A DNA stretch of 34,098 nt from an uncultured Verrucomicrobiota bacterium (lineage in GTDB: Bacteria; Verrucomicrobiota; Verrucomicrobiia; Limisphaerales; AAA164-E04): contig CAJXVR010000036.1 of NCBI GenBank assembly GCA_913061285.1, positions 1-34,098 of the forward strand, written 5' to 3'. Below, in pieces: positions 8,174 through 17,344 of the stretch. Numbering within the stretch: the stretch's first letter is position 1; every line of letters starts with the position of its first letter. The notes under the pieces are model-generated. The model had not been told where the DNA came from. It ran no database searches and was given only the letters and a program-made list of their open reading frames with translations. A program made the position numbers and the translations under genes.

Positions 8174-10705
8174 ATGAGTCCACCGCTGCCAATGAATCCT
8201 TATTCGCTCGCCAAAAGAATGGCCCGTCTTCTTGAGCGTTCCGTGATATCCATGGCATTTCTACCATTGGGAATTTCGGTCCTCACAAGCGAGCTCCCGA
8301 TCTCGACCACCCCCAATACAATCTCTGACATAAAATCGATCGAAGTCATTCCCCAAACGCTCACTCTCAAATTGGGTGACGGCTCCGAAACCTTCGTGGT
8401 CTCTGCGATCGATAAGGATGGAATTCGCAGAGATGTTACGAGCGATTTCCTCCTCGAGTCCAACGACATCATTGAGCGGGTAGGCATCTATCAAATTCGC
8501 GGGAAATCACCTGGATCAGCCACCCTAAGCGGAACCTGGAACAACCATCGAATTGCCTTCACGACAAGTGTAAGCGAGGAGACCGATCCGGCCCCACTCA
8601 GTTTCGTCCGAGATATTCTCCCTACCCTGAGTCGAGCAGGCTGCAACGGCGGTTCGTGCCATGCCAAACCAAATGGACAGAATAGTTTTGAACTCTCCGT
8701 GTTCGCCTACGACCCAAAATCCGACTACGACGAAATCGTCTCAGATGCGCGCGGTCGTCGAATTTTCCCGGCTTTCCCCCCCGAAAGTTTGATCCTTCAG
8801 AAGGCAACTCAAGCAGTTCCCCACAAGGGCGGAAAACGATTTGAGAAAGGATCCCTCGAATACAACCGTATCTCAGAATGGATTGCTGAGGGAACCCGCT
8901 ACACAACTCCCGGTGAGGCACCGCTTTCAAAAATACAGATTTCACCTGGCCAAGGACGTTTTGCGCCCGGGTCACGTCACCAATTTCGCGTCGAGGCCCA
9001 TTACGAGGACGGACAAACGAGAGATGTTACTCACATGGCCGACTATGCCGTCAGCGACAAAGAACTCCTCGCTGTCTCCACATCTGGAGGGGTCGAATTC
9101 GGCAATCAAAGCGGTCAGGGAGTCGTTCTAGCTCGGTATATGGGCCACAATGCTCAAGTTAAAGTCACCATTCCAAACCACCACACAGACGGGACACGAA
9201 CACCTTCAGATTTCACCGAAACGAATTTTATCGACACCCTGGCAGCAAACCACTTTGCCAACCTGGGGCTCTCTCCCTCTGCACGATGTAGTGACAGCAC
9301 CTTCCTTCGTCGCGCCTTTCTAGATGGCGTCGGGCGGCTTCCGACCATCGCTGAAACCCGGGAATACCTCGACGACGAACGCCCCGCCAAGCGAAAACGC
9401 TGGATTACTCGCATCCTCGATGATCCTCGTTACGGTGACTATTGGGCAAACAAGTGGGCCGATCTCTTACGGCCCAATCCCGATCGTGTTGGCGTCAAAA
9501 GTGTCTTCATGCTCGACCGTTGGCTACGGCAATCATTCCGGGAGAACCGTCCCTACGACCAATTCGTTCGAGAGATCATCAACCATCGTGGAAGCAATCA
9601 CGGGGAAGGTCCCGCTGTGATCTACCGAGACCGTCGGGTTCCTACAGAACTCTCTTCCATGTTCAGCCAACTCTTCCTAGGGGTACGAATGGAGTGCGCC
9701 AAGTGCCACCACCATCCATTTGAAAAATGGAGTCAGGCAGATTTCTACCAGTTTGCGGCGTATTTCGGTTCCTTGAAACAAAAAGGCGCTGGATTGTCAC
9801 CGCCAATATCGGCAGGCACTGAGGTGTTCTATTTTGCTCCCGGAGGGTCCGTCAAACATCCAATAACCGATGAGGCAATGCTCCCCAAAGCCCCGGACGG
9901 ACCGGTTGAAACAGAGCTCAATCAAGAGCCTCCGAGACAACGGTTAGCAGAATGGCTTACCGGGTCAGGCAACCCCTATTTTTCCCGTGCGATTGTCAAC
10001 CGAGTCTGGGCAAACTTCTTCTCACGTGGATTCGTGAATCCGGTCGACGATTTTCGGGATTCCAACCCTCCCGTCAACGAACCACTGCTCGACGGCTTAG
10101 CGGAGCACCTAGTCAAGAACGGCTTCGACCTCAAGAAGCTGATGTCAGCGATCATGAACTCGAGCCTCTACCAACTCAGCACCAATCCAAACGAATCAAA
10201 TCTGAACGACACCAAGAACTTCTCTCGATTTTACCGCAAACGACTTCCTGCAGAAACCCTTTTGGATGCCATAAGCGACGTCACTCGAGTGCCTGAGAAA
10301 TTTGATGGCATGCCCCCGGGGTCACGGGCCGTAGAAGCTTGGACCTATAAGATCGAGTCCCAATTTCTCGATGCCTTTAGTCGGCCAAACGCGAGTTCGG
10401 ATCCTCCATGCGAACGAGACGAAAAAAGCAGCGTCGTCCAAGCCCTACATCTGATGCACTCGGACAACATCCAGAGCAAACTATCCGCCCCTAAAGGATG
10501 GGTCGCTTCTCTCGCTTCGAGCGAGAAGAGTCCGCGAGAAATTGTGGAACAGCTTTACCTAGCCGTCTACACCCGCTATCCCAGCAGCGAGGAACGGGCT
10601 ATTGCTGAAGCGGCCATTCCTGAAACAAGGTCAGCAAGAGCGCAAGGAATCGAAGATCTCCTTTGGGCATTGATCAACACGGCAGAATTCGTCTTTAATC
10701 ACTAA
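8174..10705 (+). CDS. Exported cytochrome-like DUF1549/DUF1553 protein with two Ig-like (Big_2-type) domains
   Basis: I place the start at ATG 8174 (843 residues). The frame is open to TTG 8060, but that extension has no signal-like features and spans a perfect hairpin; ATG 8192 and 8219 are alternatives. Order of domains: hydrophobic leader about 20-38; Ig-like bacterial domain about 50-135; a cytochrome-like segment with CNGGSCHAKP (157-166), where the Cys pair is separated by four residues instead of two; a second Ig-like domain about 255-335; DUF1549 about 350-540 with FLRRAFLDGVGRLPT and CAKCHHHPFEKW (508-519); DUF1553 about 560-840 with NRVWANFFSRGFVNPVDDFR. This architecture is common in PVC genomes. 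Probable role: extracytoplasmic, possibly heme-binding; no substrate known. A DUF1501 gene follows after 13 bp. Confidence 0.92.
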   Translation: MSPPLPMNPYSLAKRMARLLERSVISMAFLPLGISVLTSELPISTTPNTISDIKSIEVIPQTLTLKLGDGSETFVVSAIDKDGIRRDVTSDFLLESNDIIERVGIYQIRGKSPGSATLSGTWNNHRIAFTTSVSEETDPAPLSFVRDILPTLSRAGCNGGSCHAKPNGQNSFELSVFAYDPKSDYDEIVSDARGRRIFPAFPPESLILQKATQAVPHKGGKRFEKGSLEYNRISEWIAEGTRYTTPGEAPLSKIQISPGQGRFAPGSRHQFRVEAHYEDGQTRDVTHMADYAVSDKELLAVSTSGGVEFGNQSGQGVVLARYMGHNAQVKVTIPNHHTDGTRTPSDFTETNFIDTLAANHFANLGLSPSARCSDSTFLRRAFLDGVGRLPTIAETREYLDDERPAKRKRWITRILDDPRYGDYWANKWADLLRPNPDRVGVKSVFMLDRWLRQSFRENRPYDQFVREIINHRGSNHGEGPAVIYRDRRVPTELSSMFSQLFLGVRMECAKCHHHPFEKWSQADFYQFAAYFGSLKQKGAGLSPPISAGTEVFYFAPGGSVKHPITDEAMLPKAPDGPVETELNQEPPRQRLAEWLTGSGNPYFSRAIVNRVWANFFSRGFVNPVDDFRDSNPPVNEPLLDGLAEHLVKNGFDLKKLMSAIMNSSLYQLSTNPNESNLNDTKNFSRFYRKRLPAETLLDAISDVTRVPEKFDGMPPGSRAVEAWTYKIESQFLDAFSRPNASSDPPCERDEKSSVVQALHLMHSDNIQSKLSAPKGWVASLASSEKSPREIVEQLYLAVYTRYPSSEERAIAEAAIPETRSARAQGIEDLLWALINTAEFVFNH

Positions 10706-10718
10706 ACAAACGATCCAC

Positions 10719-12056
10719 ATGAGCAGATTCAACACCAAATGCAACGGAGTGAGCCGACGAGACTTCCTGCAACTGGGTCTCGGGGGATCGATTGGGGCAG
10801 GCCTTGGAAACCTTCTGCGAATGAAGGCGAACGCAGCCTCGGCCCCTGAGGGCTCGAGCAAGAAGGACATCAATTGCATCCTGGTTTGGCTCGATGGCGG
10901 CCCATCTCACTACGAAACATTTGATCCGAAACCCGATGCCCCAAGTGGAATCCGAGGTGAATTCGGAACGATTCCAACGAGTGTCCCTGGCTTACATTTC
11001 TCTGAAGTTGTTCCCCATATGGCCAAGGTCGCCAACAAAGTTTCGATCATTCGATCCATTGCTCATACCGACCCAAATCACGGAGGAGGCAATCACTATA
11101 TGATGACCGGCGCGCCCACCCCCGTTCCCGTCTCATGTGGCGCTGTGGTCACCTTCCATCCTTCTTTTGGCTCCATGGTGTCCTATGATCGCGGCATTCG
11201 TGGAGGTCTTCCGGCCTATATGAGCCTCCCTCGAGTTTCGCGTTCTGGCGGACCCAACTTTCTCGGAGGAGAACATGCCCCGTTCGTTGTGGATGGTAAT
11301 CCGAATGATATCAAATTCAGAGTCAGAGACGTCGTCCTTCCAAAGGAGATTGCAGAATCACGAGCAGCCTCTCGAAGAGACCTTCGCCGAGCCTTGGACC
11401 GCCTACCGCGCTTCACCGATGCTGCGGCAAAGGATCCAGCCGTGACCTTTGATCAGTATTATGAACAAGGGGTCGATCTCGTGACCTCACCACGGGCTCA
11501 GGAGGCGTTTGATATTTTTAACGAGCCGGAATCGACTCGAGATAAATTTGGACGCAACGACCTCGGCCAACGCCTCCTCATGGCAAGACGGCTTGTTGAA
11601 GTTGGCGTCTCGTTTGTCACCGTCTACTATGGCGGCTGGGACAACCACACGAAACTCTTCGAACGATTCAAAGGATCTTTCATGAGCAAACTCGACCAAG
11701 GCATTGGGGCCTTAGTCAACGACCTCGATGAACGAGGCATGATGGACAACACACTCCTAGTCGTACTGGGCGAATTTGGCCGTACTCCGAAGATTAACAA
11801 AGATGCCGGTCGCGATCATTGGCCCCACGCGATGTCCGTCTTGATGGCTGGCGCAGGAGTTCCTCGAGGAGGTGTCGTTGGGGCGACAGACTCCAAAGGA
11901 TACTATGCATCAGAGAATGTCTATCGCCCCGAAGATTTTGCGGCATCGCTCTATACAAAACTAGGGATCGATCCTCATCAGATTCTCCACAAGAGTAGCG
12001 GCCGCCCTGTCCAGTTGGTCAACAATGGGCGACTTATCAAGGAAATCTTCACCTAG
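10719..12056 (+). CDS. DUF1501 family protein, Tat-exported (complete)
   Basis: A complete 445-residue DUF1501 protein from ATG 10719. VSRRDFLQL at residues 11-19, followed by a Gly-rich hydrophobic stretch, is a Tat signal. Family motifs: CILVWLDGGPSHYETFDPKP near residue 53, DPNHGGGNHYMMTG near 118, YYGGWDNHTKLFERF near 305, VVLGEFGRTPKINKDAGRDHW near 350. The protein likely folds before Tat export and acts in the periplasm or on the surface with the DUF1549/DUF1553 protein encoded just upstream. It is the closest complete paralogue to the truncated DUF1501 at the left edge (both have the FGRTPKIN motif) and differs more from the one at 19212-20570. Confidence 0.94.
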   Translation: MSRFNTKCNGVSRRDFLQLGLGGSIGAGLGNLLRMKANAASAPEGSSKKDINCILVWLDGGPSHYETFDPKPDAPSGIRGEFGTIPTSVPGLHFSEVVPHMAKVANKVSIIRSIAHTDPNHGGGNHYMMTGAPTPVPVSCGAVVTFHPSFGSMVSYDRGIRGGLPAYMSLPRVSRSGGPNFLGGEHAPFVVDGNPNDIKFRVRDVVLPKEIAESRAASRRDLRRALDRLPRFTDAAAKDPAVTFDQYYEQGVDLVTSPRAQEAFDIFNEPESTRDKFGRNDLGQRLLMARRLVEVGVSFVTVYYGGWDNHTKLFERFKGSFMSKLDQGIGALVNDLDERGMMDNTLLVVLGEFGRTPKINKDAGRDHWPHAMSVLMAGAGVPRGGVVGATDSKGYYASENVYRPEDFAASLYTKLGIDPHQILHKSSGRPVQLVNNGRLIKEIFT

Positions 12057-12100
12057 AGCACCGAGAAACTCGAAAGAATTGTTCCTTCATTAATGGATTG

Positions 12101-15100
12101 CTAGCGCCATTCTCCAACACAGCCAGCACACTCGGCACCGCCTGACATCAGTGCACTGATTGCTCCCGTGCCGTTCTGCCAAAAGAATGGTTTCCTGGCT
12201 GAGCTAGGGTCCGCCCCATATTCCGTCATTCCGCTCGCCTCAAAAACTCGGCCATTTGCCACGACCAATTGGACCTTTTCCGAATCTCTTATCTCAGCAA
12301 GCGGATCAGCTCCTTTCTCCATGACGATAATATCCGCAAGTTTGCCTTCTTCAAGCGAACCCAGTTCCTGATCCATCCCCAAGTACTTGGCCCCAAACAA
12401 AGTACCGCAACGCAAGGCATCGATCGGACTCATACCGCCCTGCACGAGGCTCCAGAGTTCCCAGTGGGTGCAGATTCCGTTGAGTTGTCCATGGCCTCCT
12501 GTTTGAACCAATTCTCCCCGGGTGACTAGCCCATGAGGAATCTGGGCTACCTTGATGTGATTGTAGTCTTCCAAGGGGGCCTTGATGCGGCGGCGGGATC
12601 GGGGATTCAGTTTCGTGGGAGGGATGAAATTCTTCAGTCGCGGATGAAGCCACAAATCATCAATCTCGTACCAATAATTCTCCCCCCAAATTCCCCCGTA
12701 GGCCACCGAGAGGGTTGGCGTGTAACCAACACCGCTTCCGGTCCAAAGGTCGTAGACGTCATCGTACACCTTCTGAACAGAAAGAGAATGCTCAATTCCA
12801 GTACGACCATCCGCGACCATGGTCAGATTATGTGCCAGCGTTGCTCCTCCTTCAGGAACCACCAGCATTCCTAGCTCTCTCGCGGCCGCGAGGATCTGTT
12901 GCCGCTGATCGCGGCGAGGTTGGTTGTAGCTCTTCACACTAAACGCTCCCATCGCCTTCATTCGCCGCAGGTGAAACTGAGCGTCCTCGAACTTGTTCAC
13001 TTCCGCCTTCCCTGCTCCCGTCGCCCCGTAGAGAATCGAGCCCGTTGAAAACGTCCGAGGCGCTCGGATGAGGCCGGCCTTGGTCATCTCGTTCGCAGCG
13101 AAGATCGAGTGACTATTATTGGAGGGGTCATGTACCGTAGTCACACCAAAAGCTAGCCGGGCAAGATCAACCCAATTCTGCTGAGGAATAATCCCAGCAG
13201 AGGCTTGCGCCCCATGGGCGTGTGTATCGACGAATCCGGGCATCACGGTCTGTCCAGTGACATCAATGATCTTGATGTTCTTCGGAAGTTTGATCTCAGG
13301 CCGACGGCCTACTTGCTTAATTCGATTTCCGTCAATCACGATGACTCCATTCTCGATCACACCAGAATCGCTCATCGTCACGATACGACCGCCAACAAGG
13401 GCAATCTGTCCCTCTGGGGCGTCATGTCGATGCTGAAAACCAATAGCGATTTCCTCCGGCGCGATCACGTCCTCATCATCTCCGACAAGATATACCCGAC
13501 TGGCGTTCTCCAGCGACTGCGTGAACAAGGTTGAGCCAAGCGCCCAATAAAGTCGCCTGCTGTCGCCACTGAAGTGAATCCAATCTCCCGCATGATCGCT
13601 CACCTGATCCGTTGGAATCCCCGATTTACCGATCCCAACATCGATTCGGCGTCCGGTTTGAGTAAACGGAAAAAGATGCACGTTGAAGCGTTCAATGAGT
13701 GCTACCCATTTCCCATCCGGAGAAACTTGGTAACTCGTACCCCAGGTACTCTTGAAATGCTCCCGGCGTTCATTTCCACTCAAATCACAGGACATGAGGA
13801 TTGCATTGTCAGCCTCTTTTTCGGACTGATTGCTTACATAGAAGAGACGATCGGATGCGGACGCAAAGTGAATCCCCTGCCCGCGTTTGAGGATTCGAAC
13901 GGCTTTTCCACCTCGGACGGACGTCCGATAGATGCCAGTGTTCCTCGACCACAACGGGGTGGTGATTTGCCCACCTCCGACCGATCGATAGAGCACCTGT
14001 TCTCCATCGGGAGTAAAAACAGGATCGACATAGTGCCCAGGTTTTTGACTGACAATCCAGTTCTCCTGAACGGCACCCGGATGAGCTGAAACCACCCGAA
14101 CCGTCCCTAAATCCTCATCGTCCCATGTCGTATAGACGATATGATCTCCCGAGCGCGAATAGCTGGGGTAAAACTCGAAGTGATCATTCTGGCGAGTCAG
14201 ACGCTGTGGTGTGCCGTTAGGAAGATCGCGCACATAGAGATGTCCCAGAGCCTGGTACACAACTTGATCCCCGTCAGGAGACACTTGCACCCAACGAAGC
14301 AGCTTTACATCAAACGACTCGGGCGCTACCTCCTGAGCGCTACGCAGTGCAGTCGTTATTTCACGCGAATCACTGATTCGGAAGGGTATGATCGCGGCGG
14401 TGCCATCAGAAACGCTGATTCGTTGGATTTTTCCCTTGGCCCAGATCACAATCGACTTGCCGTCGGGAGTCCATGCATAGTTGGGATACACACCGTGAAT
14501 CGCCCAAATCTCCTGCATATCCCGTTCGAGATCTTCATACAGGACTCGAACCGCCCCTGATTCGGGTTCAAAAAGATGTAGTCCAGTTTTAGCCCCAATT
14601 CTACGAACAAAAGCGATACGAGATCCATCAGGCGAAGGAATACCACGGCAAGCCCCACCGGGCCCCGATATATGATTTTCAATCTCCCCTGTTTCAATTT
14701 CGAGCCGCCGGACCACATAGATTTGGCCGTGCGAGTCTTTATTGTAGTCAAAGGCGCTTCCGCCTGTCATGTCCTCCGAAAAATACAGGTATTTTCCGTC
14801 AGGCGAAAAAACGGGCTCATTGACATCTTTCTGGTCGGTTCGACGACTCGTCATCGCCGTTCCTCCCGAGGCTCCGCCTTCAACACCTGTTCGATGATAG
14901 AGCCACATTTCCCCTGCGCCGAGGGATCTCCGGCTTGTAAAATGCTTGCGCGCTACGATGTACTCGCCATCGGGACTCCAGGCAGCACCGCTGAGCAAGC
15001 GGTAACTTTCGTTGGTGATTTGTCTAACGGTTTCGCCGTCCCGAGATTTGATCCAAATATTATCGCCGGCCTTCTTATTCTTCCCTTTACGATCGCTGGT

Positions 15101-15481
15101 GAAAGCGATCCACTTCCCGTCGGGACTGTATCTCGGCTGCATATCCCAAGAGCGCCCACTGGTGAGCTTCGTGGGAACGACGCCCGCTTGACCGTCTGCC
15201 CCGTCGATTGGCATCACATAAAGGTCACCCAAGAAATCGAAAACGATCTCTGTGCCGTCAGGACTCACATCCAAATTCATCCAAGTCCCCTCGTCGGCAT
15301 CAATCGCTTGAAGCTGCTCTGGCCCGGGAGGATTCTCAATATCCCAGGAGGCCTTCACTTCCTCTTCATTCTCGGGCTCATCACTCGAAACCGAAATTGA
15401 ACAGGAGAGGAATAGCGTAGCAAGCGCTATTGATCCTCCAAGCATCGAATACCAGCTATCACGTTTTCGCATCACAATCAT
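12101..15481 (-). CDS. TolB-like beta-propeller fused to metal-dependent amidohydrolase, exported
   Basis: A 1126-residue protein from ATG 15481 (ATG at codon 4 is an alternative). Residues 10-30 form a signal peptide; a Cys at 27 sits in a poor lipobox (FLSC). Residues about 60-660 hold repeated SPDGxxIxF-type blades typical of TolB/Tricorn beta-propellers. Residues about 690-1090 form an amidohydrolase-superfamily domain: VMPGFVDTHAHGAQ with HxH at 754-756, a candidate carboxylated Lys850 in FSVKSYNQP, His884 and His898, then GSLEEGKLADIIVMEKGADPL. Related propeller-amidohydrolases are usually annotated as Xaa-Pro dipeptidase-like or imidazolonepropionase-like enzymes acting on peptides outside the cytoplasm. 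The tail contains CAGC (1118-1121). It follows the M61 peptidase gene by 30 bp, so a joint role in peptide breakdown is plausible. Confidence 0.92.
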   Translation of the reverse strand: MIVMRKRDSWYSMLGGSIALATLFLSCSISVSSDEPENEEEVKASWDIENPPGPEQLQAIDADEGTWMNLDVSPDGTEIVFDFLGDLYVMPIDGADGQAGVVPTKLTSGRSWDMQPRYSPDGKWIAFTSDRKGKNKKAGDNIWIKSRDGETVRQITNESYRLLSGAAWSPDGEYIVARKHFTSRRSLGAGEMWLYHRTGVEGGASGGTAMTSRRTDQKDVNEPVFSPDGKYLYFSEDMTGGSAFDYNKDSHGQIYVVRRLEIETGEIENHISGPGGACRGIPSPDGSRIAFVRRIGAKTGLHLFEPESGAVRVLYEDLERDMQEIWAIHGVYPNYAWTPDGKSIVIWAKGKIQRISVSDGTAAIIPFRISDSREITTALRSAQEVAPESFDVKLLRWVQVSPDGDQVVYQALGHLYVRDLPNGTPQRLTRQNDHFEFYPSYSRSGDHIVYTTWDDEDLGTVRVVSAHPGAVQENWIVSQKPGHYVDPVFTPDGEQVLYRSVGGGQITTPLWSRNTGIYRTSVRGGKAVRILKRGQGIHFASASDRLFYVSNQSEKEADNAILMSCDLSGNERREHFKSTWGTSYQVSPDGKWVALIERFNVHLFPFTQTGRRIDVGIGKSGIPTDQVSDHAGDWIHFSGDSRRLYWALGSTLFTQSLENASRVYLVGDDEDVIAPEEIAIGFQHRHDAPEGQIALVGGRIVTMSDSGVIENGVIVIDGNRIKQVGRRPEIKLPKNIKIIDVTGQTVMPGFVDTHAHGAQASAGIIPQQNWVDLARLAFGVTTVHDPSNNSHSIFAANEMTKAGLIRAPRTFSTGSILYGATGAGKAEVNKFEDAQFHLRRMKAMGAFSVKSYNQPRRDQRQQILAAARELGMLVVPEGGATLAHNLTMVADGRTGIEHSLSVQKVYDDVYDLWTGSGVGYTPTLSVAYGGIWGENYWYEIDDLWLHPRLKNFIPPTKLNPRSRRRIKAPLEDYNHIKVAQIPHGLVTRGELVQTGGHGQLNGICTHWELWSLVQGGMSPIDALRCGTLFGAKYLGMDQELGSLEEGKLADIIVMEKGADPLAEIRDSEKVQLVVANGRVFEASGMTEYGADPSSARKPFFWQNGTGAISALMSGGAECAGCVGEWR

Positions 15482-15511
15482 CTTCGAAAATTACCATCTC
15501 TTTTGCCCGTG

Positions 15512-17332
15512 TCATTCCTGCATTTCGCGCCAGGCTTGCTGGATCCACTGCCGGTTGAACTCTTTTTGCCTCTCGGTGGGGCTCGGCATCGGTGAGACCT
15601 TCCAGGCCCCCCTCGCCCGAGGAACAAGCGTCACTTCAATATTTCTCGCCTGATCACGCCGGAATAGGAGGATATCGATCACATCCCCCGGCTCGTAGGC
15701 ATCCAAGCGCTCTTTCAGCGAGTCTTCCCTGAGGCGCCGTCCATCGATGGCCAAGATCTCATCCCCTGAAATAATTCCCGCCTCAAAAGCGGGCCCATCA
15801 CTCAGCACCGTCGTGACCTTCCCTCCTTTGAGTATCAGACCTAAGTAGGGCCCTTGACCAAGTGACGGGGACTCAGCGTCAGCGTCTTCATCGTCATCCT
15901 CAAGAGCAAGGCTCAGCCCCATCAACTCTAGAGCCGATTCCAATGCTAAAGGATCCAATCCGACAACATAAGCAGCGAAAAACGCCTCGCTATTACCCGC
16001 CACAATTTCGTCAACCAGACGTTTCACATCGGCCTCCGTGTACCCCGTCCCTCCAAGAGGAAATTCTTGAAAAAGGCGCCTCAGCAAATCATCCATCGAT
16101 GATAGACCGTCGGTTTCTTGGCGAATGTACAGATCCAACAATAAAGAAACCAAGGCTCCTTTGGAGTAAAAACTTACGGTTGTATTCCGAGAATGAGGGG
16201 TCGGATGGGTAAACTTTATCCACGCATCAAACGAAGATTCGGCTAAACTCTGAACGCCCCTTCCGGGGGTACGTCGATAGCTATCGATTAGTTTTGAGAG
16301 TCGCTTGTAGTATTCTTTTGGGCTTATCAAACCGCTCCTGACTAGGGAGAGATCATCATAATAGCTCGTCGTCCCTTCAACGAGCCATAAGAGGGACGTG
16401 TAGTTTTCGACTTGGTACTGATAGGGGCTTAACCCTGACGGCCGTATCTGTTTGATATTCCAGGTGTGAAAGAATTCATGGGAAACGAGCCCAAGGAACT
16501 CCTTATAAAGCTTAGGATCCTCGAGTCGGCTCCGATCTGCCTGCATGATCGTCGAGTTGATATGTTCGGTCCCTCCCCTGAATCCAGGGCCGACATGAAG
16601 GAGGAACACATAACGGTCATAAGGGGGGCTTCCCCACAACGAAATCTGATTCTCAACAATGCGTTTAAAATCCCCTAGCACGGCATCGGCATCATAGTCT
16701 GCTTCTCCCCAAACAATCAGTTCGTGCAGACGATCGGAAGCGCGAAACGAATGCCTTCGGTGAATTCCAATTTCCAACGGTGAGTCCACGAGCCGATCGT
16801 AGCTATCCGCCTTCAGCAGATTGCTCTCTTCAGGATCGGCCTCAAGTCCCGAAGCAATCCTCCATGTTTCGGGAGCGTTCACTCGCACTAAGACTGGATG
16901 ATCTCGCCGCGACGGTGAGTAGACAAAGACAGCGGAACCCGAGAGAAACGCATGTGAATCATCAACATGCCTCGTTCGATCGGAAAGTGAGTTTGCGTAG
17001 AGCGTATAGCTAAGGGTCACCGAACTCGCACCGGCTAGCTCGATAAGCCAACTAGACTTTTCAGTCTTTCTGACTGCCAACGATTCTCCCTTCAAGTTAG
17101 TCGCGGAGAAATTGTAGAGCGTGCCCGCAGGATCCAGCACTTCATATTTTCCCGGTCTCCAAACCGGAAGTTTCACTTCCAATTGAGACTCTGTCAGCCC
17201 TTGGAAACGACACCCAATCTCCACCGTCTGGGTTTGAGGGGCCGGCAGGGAAACAGTATATTCGACTGGGCGTTGTGCCTTTACCGCGCTCAACCCTAAG
17301 AGCACATAGAGTGCAAAAATAAAACTCTTCAT
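15512..17332 (-). CDS. M61 family metallopeptidase with PDZ domain, secreted
   Basis: A 606-residue protein from ATG 17332 with signal peptide MKSFIFALYVLLGLSAVKAQ. The N-terminal third is a beta-domain typical of M61 peptidases (PVWRPGKYEVLDPAG near 56-70). The zinc site is HEFFH (285-289) in SHEFFHTWNIKQIRP, with the third ligand likely Glu319 in LWLVEGTTSYYDD. A PDZ domain occupies about 490-585 (YLGLILKGG, GIISGDEILAIDG). An acidic linker (DDDEDADAESPS, about 475-486) precedes the PDZ. M61 enzymes are glycyl aminopeptidases or broader aminopeptidases. The start is 12 bp after the TIM-barrel gene stop, and the amidohydrolase start is 30 bp after its own stop. AAAGAAG just before the ATG is a possible weak ribosome-binding site. 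Confidence 0.93.
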   Translation of the reverse strand: MKSFIFALYVLLGLSAVKAQRPVEYTVSLPAPQTQTVEIGCRFQGLTESQLEVKLPVWRPGKYEVLDPAGTLYNFSATNLKGESLAVRKTEKSSWLIELAGASSVTLSYTLYANSLSDRTRHVDDSHAFLSGSAVFVYSPSRRDHPVLVRVNAPETWRIASGLEADPEESNLLKADSYDRLVDSPLEIGIHRRHSFRASDRLHELIVWGEADYDADAVLGDFKRIVENQISLWGSPPYDRYVFLLHVGPGFRGGTEHINSTIMQADRSRLEDPKLYKEFLGLVSHEFFHTWNIKQIRPSGLSPYQYQVENYTSLLWLVEGTTSYYDDLSLVRSGLISPKEYYKRLSKLIDSYRRTPGRGVQSLAESSFDAWIKFTHPTPHSRNTTVSFYSKGALVSLLLDLYIRQETDGLSSMDDLLRRLFQEFPLGGTGYTEADVKRLVDEIVAGNSEAFFAAYVVGLDPLALESALELMGLSLALEDDDEDADAESPSLGQGPYLGLILKGGKVTTVLSDGPAFEAGIISGDEILAIDGRRLREDSLKERLDAYEPGDVIDILLFRRDQARNIEVTLVPRARGAWKVSPMPSPTERQKEFNRQWIQQAWREMQE

Positions 17333-17344
17333 TCTTCTTTAGAC

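Noticed and set aside
12057-12100. Bidirectional terminator between the converging DUF1501 and amidohydrolase genes
   Set aside because: Only a 4-bp CGAG/CTCG stem is visible, without a T-run on either side.
14672-15400. 242-codon open frame on the plus strand
   Set aside because: It lies fully antisense to the propeller-amidohydrolase gene, whose frame shows repeated blade motifs and intact metal ligands. The plus-strand translation has no family features.
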